Part shown: in pieces, positions 55,229 to 63,310 of the stretch | Layout: the number at the start of each line of letters is the position of its first letter | Position numbering within the stretch: the stretch's first letter is position 1 | The notes under the pieces: model-generated | What the model was told of the DNA's origin: nothing | What the model saw: the letters and a program-made list of their open reading frames with translations, nothing else | Database searches by the model: none | Position numbers and translations under genes: made by a program | Source: Paludibacteraceae bacterium | GTDB taxonomy: Bacteria > Bacteroidota > Bacteroidia > Bacteroidales > Paludibacteraceae | NCBI GenBank assembly: GCA_028694915.1 | Contig: JAQVJY010000007.1 | Coordinates: 1 to 64,000, forward strand | Reading direction: 5' to 3' | DNA: 64,000 bases

Positions 55229-55552
55229 ATGTTTAAATTTACGTTTGTAAAAACGCCCAAACCACGGGCATTTTATCATCGTCCTATTTATTGGAATCCC
55301 GAAGAGGAAGAGCGAAAAGAACGCTTAGAACGTGTGCGCAAAGATTTGGGAGAACGTGATGAAAATGAACCCTATAAAGCTAGTATTAAACGTGGCTCAT
55401 TTCGTCGTGGTCGTTGGGAACAACCTGATGAAACGCCTGATATGCACAATGAACGTCGTCGTTCCAATGTGCGTTTGTTTGTTATTGTTTTGGTATTATT
55501 AGCCTTGGCTGCTGTGCTTTATTTGACCAGCAGCGCGTATTTGAGTTTGTGA
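55229..55552 (+). CDS. Small basic membrane protein upstream of mutL
   Basis: A 107-aa protein with a charged Arg/Glu/Lys-rich N-terminal region (FYHRPIYWNPEEEERKERLERVRKDLG, about 16-42; RGSFRRGRWEQPDE, about 56) and a single C-terminal transmembrane helix (about 83-103). The topology predicts the long part in the cytoplasm. I recall similar small proteins just upstream of mutL in Bacteroidales, but no function is known. It is 26 nt after manC and 19 nt before mutL. Confidence 0.75.
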   Translation: MFKFTFVKTPKPRAFYHRPIYWNPEEEERKERLERVRKDLGERDENEPYKASIKRGSFRRGRWEQPDETPDMHNERRRSNVRLFVIVLVLLALAAVLYLTSSAYLSL

Positions 55553-55571
55553 TTTAGTTTTACATTTTTTT

Positions 55572-57377
55572 ATGAGCGACATTATCCATTTATTACCCGA
55601 TGCAGTAGCCAACCAAATAGCGGCAGGTGAGGTTATTCAACGTCCTGCTTCGGTGGTGAAGGAATTGATGGAAAATGCCATCGATGCTGGCACCACAAAG
55701 ATTCAAGTGGTGATAAAGGACGCTGGGCGTACCACCATTCAGGTGATAGATAATGGCAAAGGCATGTCCGAAACGGATGCGCGGATGTCGTTTGAACGCC
55801 ACGCTACCTCTAAAATTCAACAAGCAAACGATCTGTTTTCACTTCGTACCATGGGATTTCGTGGTGAAGCGTTGGCTTCAATTGCTGCTGTGGCTGGGGT
55901 GGAACTGCGTACACGAACAGCCGACAAGGAGTATGGTACGCTCATCGAAATAGCCGCCTCCACGGTGGTGAAACAAGAACCTATTTCGTGCGATTCTGGC
56001 ACGTCGTTTTTGGTTAAAAATCTATTTTACAATGTACCAGCCAGACGTAAATTTTTGAAATCGGATGATGCAGAAATGCGTCATATCATTCAAGAATTTC
56101 AACGTATTACGTTGGTTTATCCCGATATTCATTTTGAATTGTTCAATGGTTCCGATTGTGTATATGAATTGCCCGTGTCCAATATCCGTCAACGGATTAC
56201 AGCGGTTTTCGGTAAAAAAATGCGCAATATCAGTCAGCAATTGGTGCAAATTGAAGCCAAAACGGCTTTGGGAAATATCTCAGGCTTTGTGGGTAAACCT
56301 GAATTTGCGACTAAAACAAATTACCAATATTTCTTTGTCAATGGGCGTTATATGCGTCATCCCTATTTTCATAAAGCGGTGATGCAGGCGTACGAACGGA
56401 TGTTGCAACCCGATACTAATCCGTCGTATTTCATCTTTTTCGATATCGATCCAGCCGAAATTGATGTGAACATTCATCCCACCAAAACGGAGATTAAATT
56501 TGAAAATGAGCGTGATTTGTGGAGCATTTTGATGATTTGTGTGAAAGAGGCGTTGGGTAAATTTAATGTGGCGCCATCTATTGATTTTGATACCGAAGGA
56601 TTGATTGATATGCCACCTATATTGTCCCATCAGCAAGGACCGATTGAGCCGCCTAAAGTGCAATTCAATCCGAACTACAATCCGTTTAAAACCGAGTCGA
56701 CATCTACGTATTCAAAACCGACTAACACGCCTTGGGAGACGTTGTATACCAATCGCCCAGAACGTGAACAGTCCGTTGAGATGCCTCAAAATCAGCCACT
56801 GTTTGATGAGTCAGCTCGTGCCGATGTATTTCCCTACAAAAATCGTTACCTGCTCACCACCGTGAAATCGGGTTTGATGGTGGTCGATCGCCAGCGTGCG
56901 ATGGAACGTATTATGTTTGAGCGTGTTTTGCAACAATTGGAATTACAACAATGTGTGTCGCAGCAAACATTATTTCCCGAAGTGTTGGAATTAACACCCG
57001 ATGAACAGTTGTTGTTTCAAGAGTTGTTGCCCGATTTACGCGCACTAGGTTTTGATATCGAACCATTTGGCAAACAGGCTTATTCTATCAATGGTGTACC
57101 TGCGTTGATGACTGACGAATCGGATATTTTGGGTGTTTTGCATGCTATGTTGACCTGCGTAAGCGATAAAAATAGACGTGTTCATACCGAATTATATGAA
57201 TCATTAGCTTACGAAGTCGCTAAATCGTCGGCTCGCAATAAACAAAAAACGATGGCGGTGGAAGAGATGAATCAATTGATTGACAGTCTTTTTGCGTGCC
57301 AAAATCCGAATGTAACCCCCGATGGTAAAGTGATTGTAACCATCATTGCCGATGATGAATTAGATAAACGATTTTAA
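55572..57377 (+). CDS. mutL: DNA mismatch repair protein MutL
   Basis: A 601-aa GHKL ATPase that links MutS mismatch recognition to strand removal. The N-terminal half is canonical: IAAGEVIQRPASVVKELMENAIDAG (from about 15, with the catalytic Glu and the Asn of the ATP site), DNGKGM (about 58), RHATSKI (about 76), GFRGEALASIAAVA (about 95) and the VHPTKTEIKFE motif (about 299). A low-complexity linker (about 345-410) follows, then a C-terminal dimerisation domain. The metal-binding endonuclease motifs are absent or degenerate: the DQHAxxE motif reads DRQRAMERIMFE (about 434), and the CPHGRP motif reads TPDGKV (about 584). It is therefore probably not a nicking endonuclease. Confidence 0.95.
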   Translation: MSDIIHLLPDAVANQIAAGEVIQRPASVVKELMENAIDAGTTKIQVVIKDAGRTTIQVIDNGKGMSETDARMSFERHATSKIQQANDLFSLRTMGFRGEALASIAAVAGVELRTRTADKEYGTLIEIAASTVVKQEPISCDSGTSFLVKNLFYNVPARRKFLKSDDAEMRHIIQEFQRITLVYPDIHFELFNGSDCVYELPVSNIRQRITAVFGKKMRNISQQLVQIEAKTALGNISGFVGKPEFATKTNYQYFFVNGRYMRHPYFHKAVMQAYERMLQPDTNPSYFIFFDIDPAEIDVNIHPTKTEIKFENERDLWSILMICVKEALGKFNVAPSIDFDTEGLIDMPPILSHQQGPIEPPKVQFNPNYNPFKTESTSTYSKPTNTPWETLYTNRPEREQSVEMPQNQPLFDESARADVFPYKNRYLLTTVKSGLMVVDRQRAMERIMFERVLQQLELQQCVSQQTLFPEVLELTPDEQLLFQELLPDLRALGFDIEPFGKQAYSINGVPALMTDESDILGVLHAMLTCVSDKNRRVHTELYESLAYEVAKSSARNKQKTMAVEEMNQLIDSLFACQNPNVTPDGKVIVTIIADDELDKRF

Positions 57378-57427
57378 CGATTTTGTTTATCTGATTGATT
57401 CATAGTGCATACTTCAAAAAAAATCAC

Positions 57428-57435
57428 TACCTTTG
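57428..57435 (+). promoter_or_regulatory. -7 box of the DEAD-box helicase gene
   Basis: TACCTTTG, a perfect TAnnTTTG match, 147 nt upstream of the ATG at 57583. It implies an unusually long leader. Confidence 0.5.
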
Positions 57436-57514
57436 CACCCTTATTTTTAACAAGACGTTCCGACGTATTCTCTTGATCAAATTCTTGGGTTTGAGACCCT
57501 TTCTTCTCTGTAGG

Positions 57515-57574
57515 ATTTACACGCCTTTGTGCGATTGGAAGAATTTTCGAGCTGATACTTAGCGACGTGTAAAT
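57515..57574 (+). promoter_or_regulatory. Stem-loop in the helicase leader, near the start codon
   Basis: A perfect 9-bp inverted repeat, ATTTACACG (57515-57523) and CGTGTAAAT (57566-57574), can close a 42-nt loop. Its right arm ends 8 nt before the ATG. A smaller hairpin (GGGT TTGAG ACCC, 57487-57499) lies upstream. Such a stem could mask translation initiation, for example temperature- or helicase-dependent control. This is inferred from sequence only. Confidence 0.45.
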
Positions 57575-57582
57575 TATTTTTT

Positions 57583-59445
57583 ATGACAAAATTTGAAGAT
57601 TTAGGTCTCCGTCCGGAGATTCTAACAGCCATAGCTGAACTCGGCTATGAAGCACCTATGCCCGTACAGGAGCAGGTTATTCCGTTTATGCTTGAGCAAT
57701 CGGGCGATTTAGTCGCTTTGGCACAAACTGGCACTGGTAAAACAGCAGCCTTTGGTTTGCCTTTGTTGACCCTCATTAAACCAGAGGAAAAGAAAATTCA
57801 AGCGTTGATTTTATCACCAACTCGCGAATTATGTATTCAAATTGCTAAAGATTTGAAAAATTACTCACGTCTTCAAAAAGGCGTGAAAGTAGTGCCCGTG
57901 TATGGTGGCGAAAGTATTATGGTACAGTTTCGTCAGTTGGATATTGCACCTCAAATTCTAGTAGCAACGCCTGGTCGATTAATCGATTTAATTGAACGCG
58001 GCAAAGTAAAATTGGCCGATGTACGTTATTTGGTACTCGATGAAGCGGACGAAATGTTGAACATGGGTTTTCAAGAAGATATTGAAAAGATTCTTCAAGA
58101 AACACCAGCTGAACGTCGTACGTTATTATTCTCGGCTACCATGCCAGCAGAAATTGCTCGTATTTCGAAAAAATACATGCACGATTCTACTGAAATTTCA
58201 GTAGGTACACGTAATGCTGGTGCCGAAAATGTGGATCACGTTTATTACATGGTACAAGCGCGTCAACGTTATTTAGCGTTGAAACGTATTGTCGATATGA
58301 ATCCTGATATATATGGTATTGTTTTTTGTCGTACGCGTCAGGAAACTAAAGAAGTAGCCGAAAAATTGATGGGCGACGGTTATAATGCCGATGCGTTACA
58401 CGGCGATTTGAGCCAAGCTCAGCGCGATACCGTGATGAGTAAATTCCGTTTACGTCATTTGCAACTGTTGGTAGCTACCGATGTGGCAGCTCGTGGGTTG
58501 GATGTGAGCGATTTAACACACGTTATCAATTACAATTTACCTGATGATGTGGAAATTTATACGCACCGTAGTGGTCGTACAGGTCGTGCCAATAAATCAG
58601 GTGTTTCGGTGTCAATCATCCACTCGCGTGAACGCAATCGTATTCGTGATATCGAACGTATGATTAAAAAGACCTTCCGTCAGGAAACTATTCCTAATGG
58701 TATCGATATTTGTAAACGTCAGTTATTCCATTTGATTGAACGTATGGAAACGGTAGATGTGAATTCGGGTGAAATCGATCCATTTATGCCGCACGTAGTA
58801 TCCAAATTGGAATATTTATCGAAGGATGAAATTATTCGTCGATTTGTGTCGTTAGAATTTAATCGTTTCCTCGATTATTATAAAAACGCTGAAGATTTGA
58901 ATTTACCAGAACATCCAACTCGTGGTGGTGATCGTCGCGAAGGTCGTTCTGATCGCTCTGACCGTCCCGAAAGAGCTGGTCGTGGCGACCGTGATGGCGG
59001 TGGTGACCGTCGTCGTGATGGTGGCTCAAAACGTGGTCAACGTGTGCGCTTGAAATTGAATATAGGTACGCGTGAAAACGCAAATACCCGTTCGGTGTTG
59101 AGTTCTATCAATGAGGTGACCAACGACAAATCGATTAGTATTGGCGATATTGAAATTACGCAAAAATTCACTTTCTTTGATGTGTTTGCCGATCAAGCTG
59201 ATCAAGTATTACATGCTTTCGCCAATAATGGTGGTCCACTCGAAGTGGGTATTGTCGAAAATCGTGATCGTGATGATAAACGTCCGTTCCGTGCAGATAA
59301 AAAACAAGGTGACCGTCGTGATAGCCGTCGTGGTGGCGATCGCCCGTATGGACGAAACAACGAGCGTCCAGCTCGTCGCCGTGATGATGGTGGTAGTGGC
59401 AGTGCTTCAAATAGCGAAAAACCTTGGCGTAAAAAACGTTATTAA
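57583..59445 (+). CDS. DEAD-box ATP-dependent RNA helicase (DeaD/CsdA-like)
   Basis: A 620-aa RNA helicase, probably remodelling ribosomal or mRNA structure in the cold. Helicase motifs: the Q motif (FEDLGLRPEILTAIAELGYEAPMPVQ, about 4), motif I AQTGTGKTAAF (about 47), PTRELC (about 85), DEADEML (about 153), SAT (about 184), ARGLDV (about 300) and HRSGRTGR (about 324). A C-terminal RNA-binding DbpA-like domain (about 487-555: RLKLNIGTRENAN... FFDVFADQADQVLHAF) follows. Arg/Asp/Gly-rich stretches lie before and after it (about 452-480 and 558-612). The order and the RGD-rich tail resemble the DeaD/CsdA group. A long leader with a stem-loop near the start suggests its own control. Confidence 0.95.
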   Translation: MTKFEDLGLRPEILTAIAELGYEAPMPVQEQVIPFMLEQSGDLVALAQTGTGKTAAFGLPLLTLIKPEEKKIQALILSPTRELCIQIAKDLKNYSRLQKGVKVVPVYGGESIMVQFRQLDIAPQILVATPGRLIDLIERGKVKLADVRYLVLDEADEMLNMGFQEDIEKILQETPAERRTLLFSATMPAEIARISKKYMHDSTEISVGTRNAGAENVDHVYYMVQARQRYLALKRIVDMNPDIYGIVFCRTRQETKEVAEKLMGDGYNADALHGDLSQAQRDTVMSKFRLRHLQLLVATDVAARGLDVSDLTHVINYNLPDDVEIYTHRSGRTGRANKSGVSVSIIHSRERNRIRDIERMIKKTFRQETIPNGIDICKRQLFHLIERMETVDVNSGEIDPFMPHVVSKLEYLSKDEIIRRFVSLEFNRFLDYYKNAEDLNLPEHPTRGGDRREGRSDRSDRPERAGRGDRDGGGDRRRDGGSKRGQRVRLKLNIGTRENANTRSVLSSINEVTNDKSISIGDIEITQKFTFFDVFADQADQVLHAFANNGGPLEVGIVENRDRDDKRPFRADKKQGDRRDSRRGGDRPYGRNNERPARRRDDGGSGSASNSEKPWRKKRY

Positions 59446-59467
59446 TTTTCGCAGTTCCGTCGATTAT

Positions 59468-59506
59468 AAAAAATCCCCATCCTATTGTTTAGGATGGGGA
59501 TTTTTT
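59468..59506 (+). terminator. Terminator after the helicase gene
   Basis: A perfect 16-bp stem (AAAAAATCCCCATCCT / AGGATGGGGATTTTTT) with a 7-nt loop. Its A/T tracts make it usable for the convergent genes on both sides. Confidence 0.9.
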
Positions 59507-59520
59507 ATGAAAATATGATT

Positions 59521-60195
59521 TTAATTAGCAACTCGTTCAAATACAATATTACTTTTGAGCTTGTATTTGATCAAACCGATGCCTTTTGCATAATATAACT
59601 CGGTGCATTGGTTTGGTTTTATTACGCCAATTGGATCTTTGAGATAAAAATGCAAAACTTCGTTGTAGGTCTGATTTTGCACGGTAAGAGAATTCAGCTT
59701 ATCTACGTTTACGAATACTTTAGTCGTTGTATTTTCTTCGGTTTGAGTCCATTCTACATTGTTTTCATCGCATCCAAAATAGGTAACCTCGCGTGACGCT
59801 AGCGAACAATGCATGGTAACGCCTGTCAGGTAGAGGTGTATGTCGTCGTTATTGTCGTTGGTGTATGAAGCGTACACATACATTGAAAATGAAGTGCCAT
59901 AGTTCGATACAGATGTAGAAGAGTAGTATTCGCAATAGGATTTTTGAGTTGGAATAAAGAGAAATCCCGACATTCCTTCACTGAAATTGTGGCTAGTGGT
60001 TATGCCTGTAAAATTGTAGGTAATGCCGTTATTATCCACCATAGCATAAGGTACACCGATGAGTGAATCGTTTACGAGCCACGCTTTATTTTCGGGTTTT
60101 ACGTAGTAGTATTTAGTGGATAACGCGAAATCGTCGCCACACGCCACTAAACCCAGTAGTGGAACTAGCCAAAGCAGCCTAAGGATATATCGCAT
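59521..60195 (-). CDS. Predicted lipoprotein, unknown function
   Basis: A 224-aa (from the start used) lipoprotein: the signal sequence ends in the lipobox LGLVAC|GDDF. The body is beta-rich, with several Tyr and Asn, four or five Cys, and no family that I recognise (motifs YYSSTSVSNYG and TGVTMHCSLASREVTYFGCDENN). An earlier in-frame ATG at 60207 is possible. The start overlaps the end of the preceding lipoprotein gene by 17 nt, suggesting coupled translation. It is the third gene of a lipoprotein operon with a vWA protein. Confidence 0.7.
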   Translation of the reverse strand: MRYILRLLWLVPLLGLVACGDDFALSTKYYYVKPENKAWLVNDSLIGVPYAMVDNNGITYNFTGITTSHNFSEGMSGFLFIPTQKSYCEYYSSTSVSNYGTSFSMYVYASYTNDNNDDIHLYLTGVTMHCSLASREVTYFGCDENNVEWTQTEENTTTKVFVNVDKLNSLTVQNQTYNEVLHFYLKDPIGVIKPNQCTELYYAKGIGLIKYKLKSNIVFERVAN

Positions 60196-60751
60196 AGTTT
60201 TCGCCATTGTGCATGAATAGTTTTAGAAGTCCATGTTGTTTGTTGTAATAAAGACTGTCGGCAAAAAGAATCGACGCGTTGTATGTATTATCATTTCTCA
60301 ACACAAACACATCTTTGTAATAGCGGTTGTTGATGAGCATAGAATCACCATTGGAAGCAGTGAAAAACGTGTCGACAGGCAAGTAACCAAACGCACTATT
60401 TTGAGCTACGATGGTAAACATGGTGTGAATAGAATCGTACTTTTCAATGCTCAATTGGATATTAATTGGTGGATAATCGGAGACTAAACTCGTGATGTTG
60501 CGATAATAGGTATAGTTGGGCGAACAACCGCATTCGTTCCACGAAAATGATTGTTCAGTACTTCGTTTGGTTACAAAATCGACTATGTAACCGTTGGAAT
60601 GTACCAATTGGTACACGCTGTCGTTTTGATAGGGAACAATGGAGTGGAGTGAGTCGGGAATTGGTCCAACATCAACCACACCGGTGGGTTTACAGATAGG
60701 GCATCCGCATAAAATAGTTGCCACTATTGACAGGATAAGTATCTTTTTCAT
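60179..60751 (-). CDS. Predicted lipoprotein, unknown function
   Basis: A 190-aa lipoprotein. The signal sequence has the lipobox TILCGC|PICKPTG (Cys about 17). The mature part has two further Cys (ECGCSPNY, about 73), a beta-rich middle and an end rich in Tyr/Asn (KQHGLLKLFMHNGENYAIY). I recognise no family. It lies 14 nt after the vWA lipoprotein gene and overlaps the next lipoprotein gene, so the three are likely made together. Confidence 0.7.
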   Translation of the reverse strand: MKKILILSIVATILCGCPICKPTGVVDVGPIPDSLHSIVPYQNDSVYQLVHSNGYIVDFVTKRSTEQSFSWNECGCSPNYTYYRNITSLVSDYPPINIQLSIEKYDSIHTMFTIVAQNSAFGYLPVDTFFTASNGDSMLINNRYYKDVFVLRNDNTYNASILFADSLYYNKQHGLLKLFMHNGENYAIYP

Positions 60752-60765
60752 AATTATGAAGTTCC

Positions 60766-62217
60766 TTATCGGTTCCAGTTGGTTACCAATTGAATGAATT
60801 CTGCTCGATAACCATTTGGGTCAAAATTGTGGGCTGTTTGCCCTAGGTTTAATACCATTTGTTTGTTAAGTGTTCCTTTGTAGTCCGATTGTTTCATCAA
60901 TAACCCAAATCCAGCAATGGATGTGGCAAATCGCATATTTTCGGACGATGAGGCTATCGCAATAGGGGCATTTGTAATGGCATGTGTCAATAAGCGACTT
61001 TGTGTTTCGTTTGGTTTTTTATAACGCAAATCGAACTGTGCATAATTTTCGGTTGTAGATTCTGGCTTCAATACTACTTCATAGATAGCGGTGATGGTTT
61101 GAGACGCACCAATTTCGCCTGCGTCAGTCGAATCATTCTCAAAATCTTCGTTGCTTAATTGGCGATTTTCGTAACCAATCAATCTATATGATTCGATTCT
61201 ATTGGGATTGAATGTGACCTGAATTTTAGCATCTTTAGCTACAGTATAAAATTTGGCAATTTCGTGTGTAAACACTTTTTGAATTTGTGAAGCATTGTCG
61301 ATGTACTCGTAGTTTCCATTCCCTTTATTAGCGATTTGTTCCATCATGTTGTCATTCAAATTGCCACTTCCAACACCTAATACGGTGAGGTAAACGCCAC
61401 TTTCGCGTTTTTGTTCAATGAGTTCCACTAATTCATCTGTAGAGGCAGGACCTACATTGAAATCACCATCAGTACCTAAAATTACTCGGTTGTTGCCGTT
61501 GGCAATAAAATGCTGTTCGGCTATTTCGTAGGCGGTGTTAATACCTGCTGCACCAGCAGTAGATCCACTTGCACCGAGTTTATCAATAGCAGCTTTAATT
61601 TTATTTTTTTCGTCGCCATAAGTAGATTCCAAAAGTACTGCAGCTTGCCCAGCATAGGTTACAATAGCCATACGATCTTGGTCTCGGAGATTATCCACTA
61701 GTGCTTTAAAACCTGTTTTTAGAATACCAAGTTTGTCAGGTGAATCCATTGAGCCAGAGACATCGATTAAGAATACGTAATTGGAGTTTGGTAGTTCGGC
61801 TGTTGGTATGGTTTTGCCTTTCATACCGAGACGGAGTAAATGATGTTCGGTATTCCAAGGGCAAGTGGCTATTTCTGATTCTAGCGATACATTCTCGCCA
61901 TCGGTAGGTTCTGCATAATCAAATGTGAAGTAGTTGATGTATTCTTCGATACGCACGGATGCTTTAGGTGGTGTTTGTCCCAAATAAAGGTAACGTCGCA
62001 TATTGGTATATGAACCGCCATCAGCATCTACTGCAAATGTGGAGATTGGTTGTTCGCTCGTGTTTACAAATGGGTTTTCGACGTAATCTTTGTATTTCTC
62101 GTCGTATGTGTCGGGGAGTGGTTCCACATAATAGTTATCAAGCCCGTCTGTAGGATTACAACTAATTAAACCAAGTGAAGCTATAGCACAGAATGCTAAG
62201 TAATGTGTTGTTTTCAT
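60766..62217 (-). CDS. vWA-domain lipoprotein (YfbK-like)
   Basis: A 483-aa lipoprotein: the signal sequence ends at LGLISC|NPTDG (Cys about 20). An N-terminal YfbK-type region (about 45-125: STFAVDADGGSYTNMRRYLYLGQTPP..., then RIEEYINYFTFDY) precedes a von Willebrand factor A domain (about 145-315) with an intact MIDAS metal site (DVSGSMDS, later the Thr and Asp in GTDGDFNVG). A C-terminal DUF3520-like part (about 318-480) ends YRAEFIQLV. Members are exported to the envelope and presumably bind protein partners through a divalent cation; function not established. It is followed by two smaller lipoproteins in an operon. Confidence 0.9.
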   Translation of the reverse strand: MKTTHYLAFCAIASLGLISCNPTDGLDNYYVEPLPDTYDEKYKDYVENPFVNTSEQPISTFAVDADGGSYTNMRRYLYLGQTPPKASVRIEEYINYFTFDYAEPTDGENVSLESEIATCPWNTEHHLLRLGMKGKTIPTAELPNSNYVFLIDVSGSMDSPDKLGILKTGFKALVDNLRDQDRMAIVTYAGQAAVLLESTYGDEKNKIKAAIDKLGASGSTAGAAGINTAYEIAEQHFIANGNNRVILGTDGDFNVGPASTDELVELIEQKRESGVYLTVLGVGSGNLNDNMMEQIANKGNGNYEYIDNASQIQKVFTHEIAKFYTVAKDAKIQVTFNPNRIESYRLIGYENRQLSNEDFENDSTDAGEIGASQTITAIYEVVLKPESTTENYAQFDLRYKKPNETQSRLLTHAITNAPIAIASSSENMRFATSIAGFGLLMKQSDYKGTLNKQMVLNLGQTAHNFDPNGYRAEFIQLVTNWNR

Positions 62218-62286
62218 AAGTAGAAAATTAGGTATTTTTTATATGATGCATTTATCTTACAAATAGTTGCATTAGGTTTTGACTAT

Positions 62287-63123
62287 TTACCATGTATCGT
62301 TCAGTAGATTTGTAGCTTCTTGTTCGTTGCTCACTTCTACAATGCGTAACTTATCGTTATAGATAACGCCTGAATCTAACGCGGCTGAGGCATACAGTCC
62401 GAAATGTGCCTGTTCTAATTTACCATGTCCGCCTTCTACGGTAGCGTGTGACACCAACTGTTTGTTTAACCATACTTTGGCATAGCCATTGGTGGCGCTG
62501 AAATCAATTAATACGTCGAGTCGGTTCCATTGTTTATTCTTAAATAGGCGTTCACCATTGGTATCATTTGCTGACGTGGCTTGGTAGATATAAATGCTTT
62601 TTCCTTGTTGTGGAACATGCATTAAATGAACGTAATGGTCGTATACCAGATTAACGCAAACTGTACGAGCCCACTGGTCACTGGCATCTGGAGTTAAGGT
62701 AACAAAACTAAACCAATCGTTGATATGTCCTGCTGGGCGTTGTTGTAATTCCATGTCGAGATATACGTATAAACTGATGAGACACGGTGTACGAAATGCG
62801 CCTTCGTTCAGTTTGTAGAGTTGAATAGTTGGGTAGGCTCGGTGTGGTAGGTAAGTGGTTCCGTCGTTATCGGTAGCACGTGCTTTTACTATTTCGGCTT
62901 TGTGCGCATAGGTTCCATCGTATACTTTTTCGGTGGTTAATTCCTGAAAACTAGCGTACGCTTCCCCTGGGGCAATATAAAAATTCTTGAAATCGTCAAT
63001 TTGCTCAAACGATGAGGTGAACTGGCGATGTACTTGTGGTTCGTTAATACTACCACAAGCGGTTAAGCCTATAAGCAGACTTATTATCCATCCGTAATGG
63101 TTGATTATCTTGTATGTTGGCAT
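62287..63123 (-). CDS. Lipoprotein with concanavalin A-like fold (lyase/lectin-like)
   Basis: A 278-aa lipoprotein: lipobox GLTAC|GSINE (Cys about 23). The mature part resembles polysaccharide-lyase or glucanase/lectin-like concanavalin A folds: NDGTTYLPHRAYPTIQLYKL, an early ligand-like GHINDWFSFVTL, and a final WNRLDVLIDFSATNGYAKVWLNKQLV that is common in lamG-type or heparin lyase-like proteins. No catalytic motif is seen, and the family assignment is tentative. It is 69 nt upstream of the vWA gene and may share its transcript. Confidence 0.7.
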   Translation of the reverse strand: MPTYKIINHYGWIISLLIGLTACGSINEPQVHRQFTSSFEQIDDFKNFYIAPGEAYASFQELTTEKVYDGTYAHKAEIVKARATDNDGTTYLPHRAYPTIQLYKLNEGAFRTPCLISLYVYLDMELQQRPAGHINDWFSFVTLTPDASDQWARTVCVNLVYDHYVHLMHVPQQGKSIYIYQATSANDTNGERLFKNKQWNRLDVLIDFSATNGYAKVWLNKQLVSHATVEGGHGKLEQAHFGLYASAALDSGVIYNDKLRIVEVSNEQEATNLLNDTW

Positions 63124-63310
63124 AAGTATTTATGATGTGTGAGGCGTTTTTCTTCTCGTTTTTCGATACATTAAGTGGTAGAACTGATCATGCGTAGCAT
63201 TACTGAATGCGGGAGCAAAACTTGTTAAATACAAGTCAAGCAGGTTAATATAGTAGGATGTTAGGCGTAATTAGTTTTTTGTATTGGGATATAACAGCTA
63301 GTTCCAATCA

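Noticed and set aside
59141..59518. An overlapping small frame at the end of the helicase gene
   Set aside because: It is out of frame with the recognisable helicase C-terminus, has no motif, and reads through the terminator.
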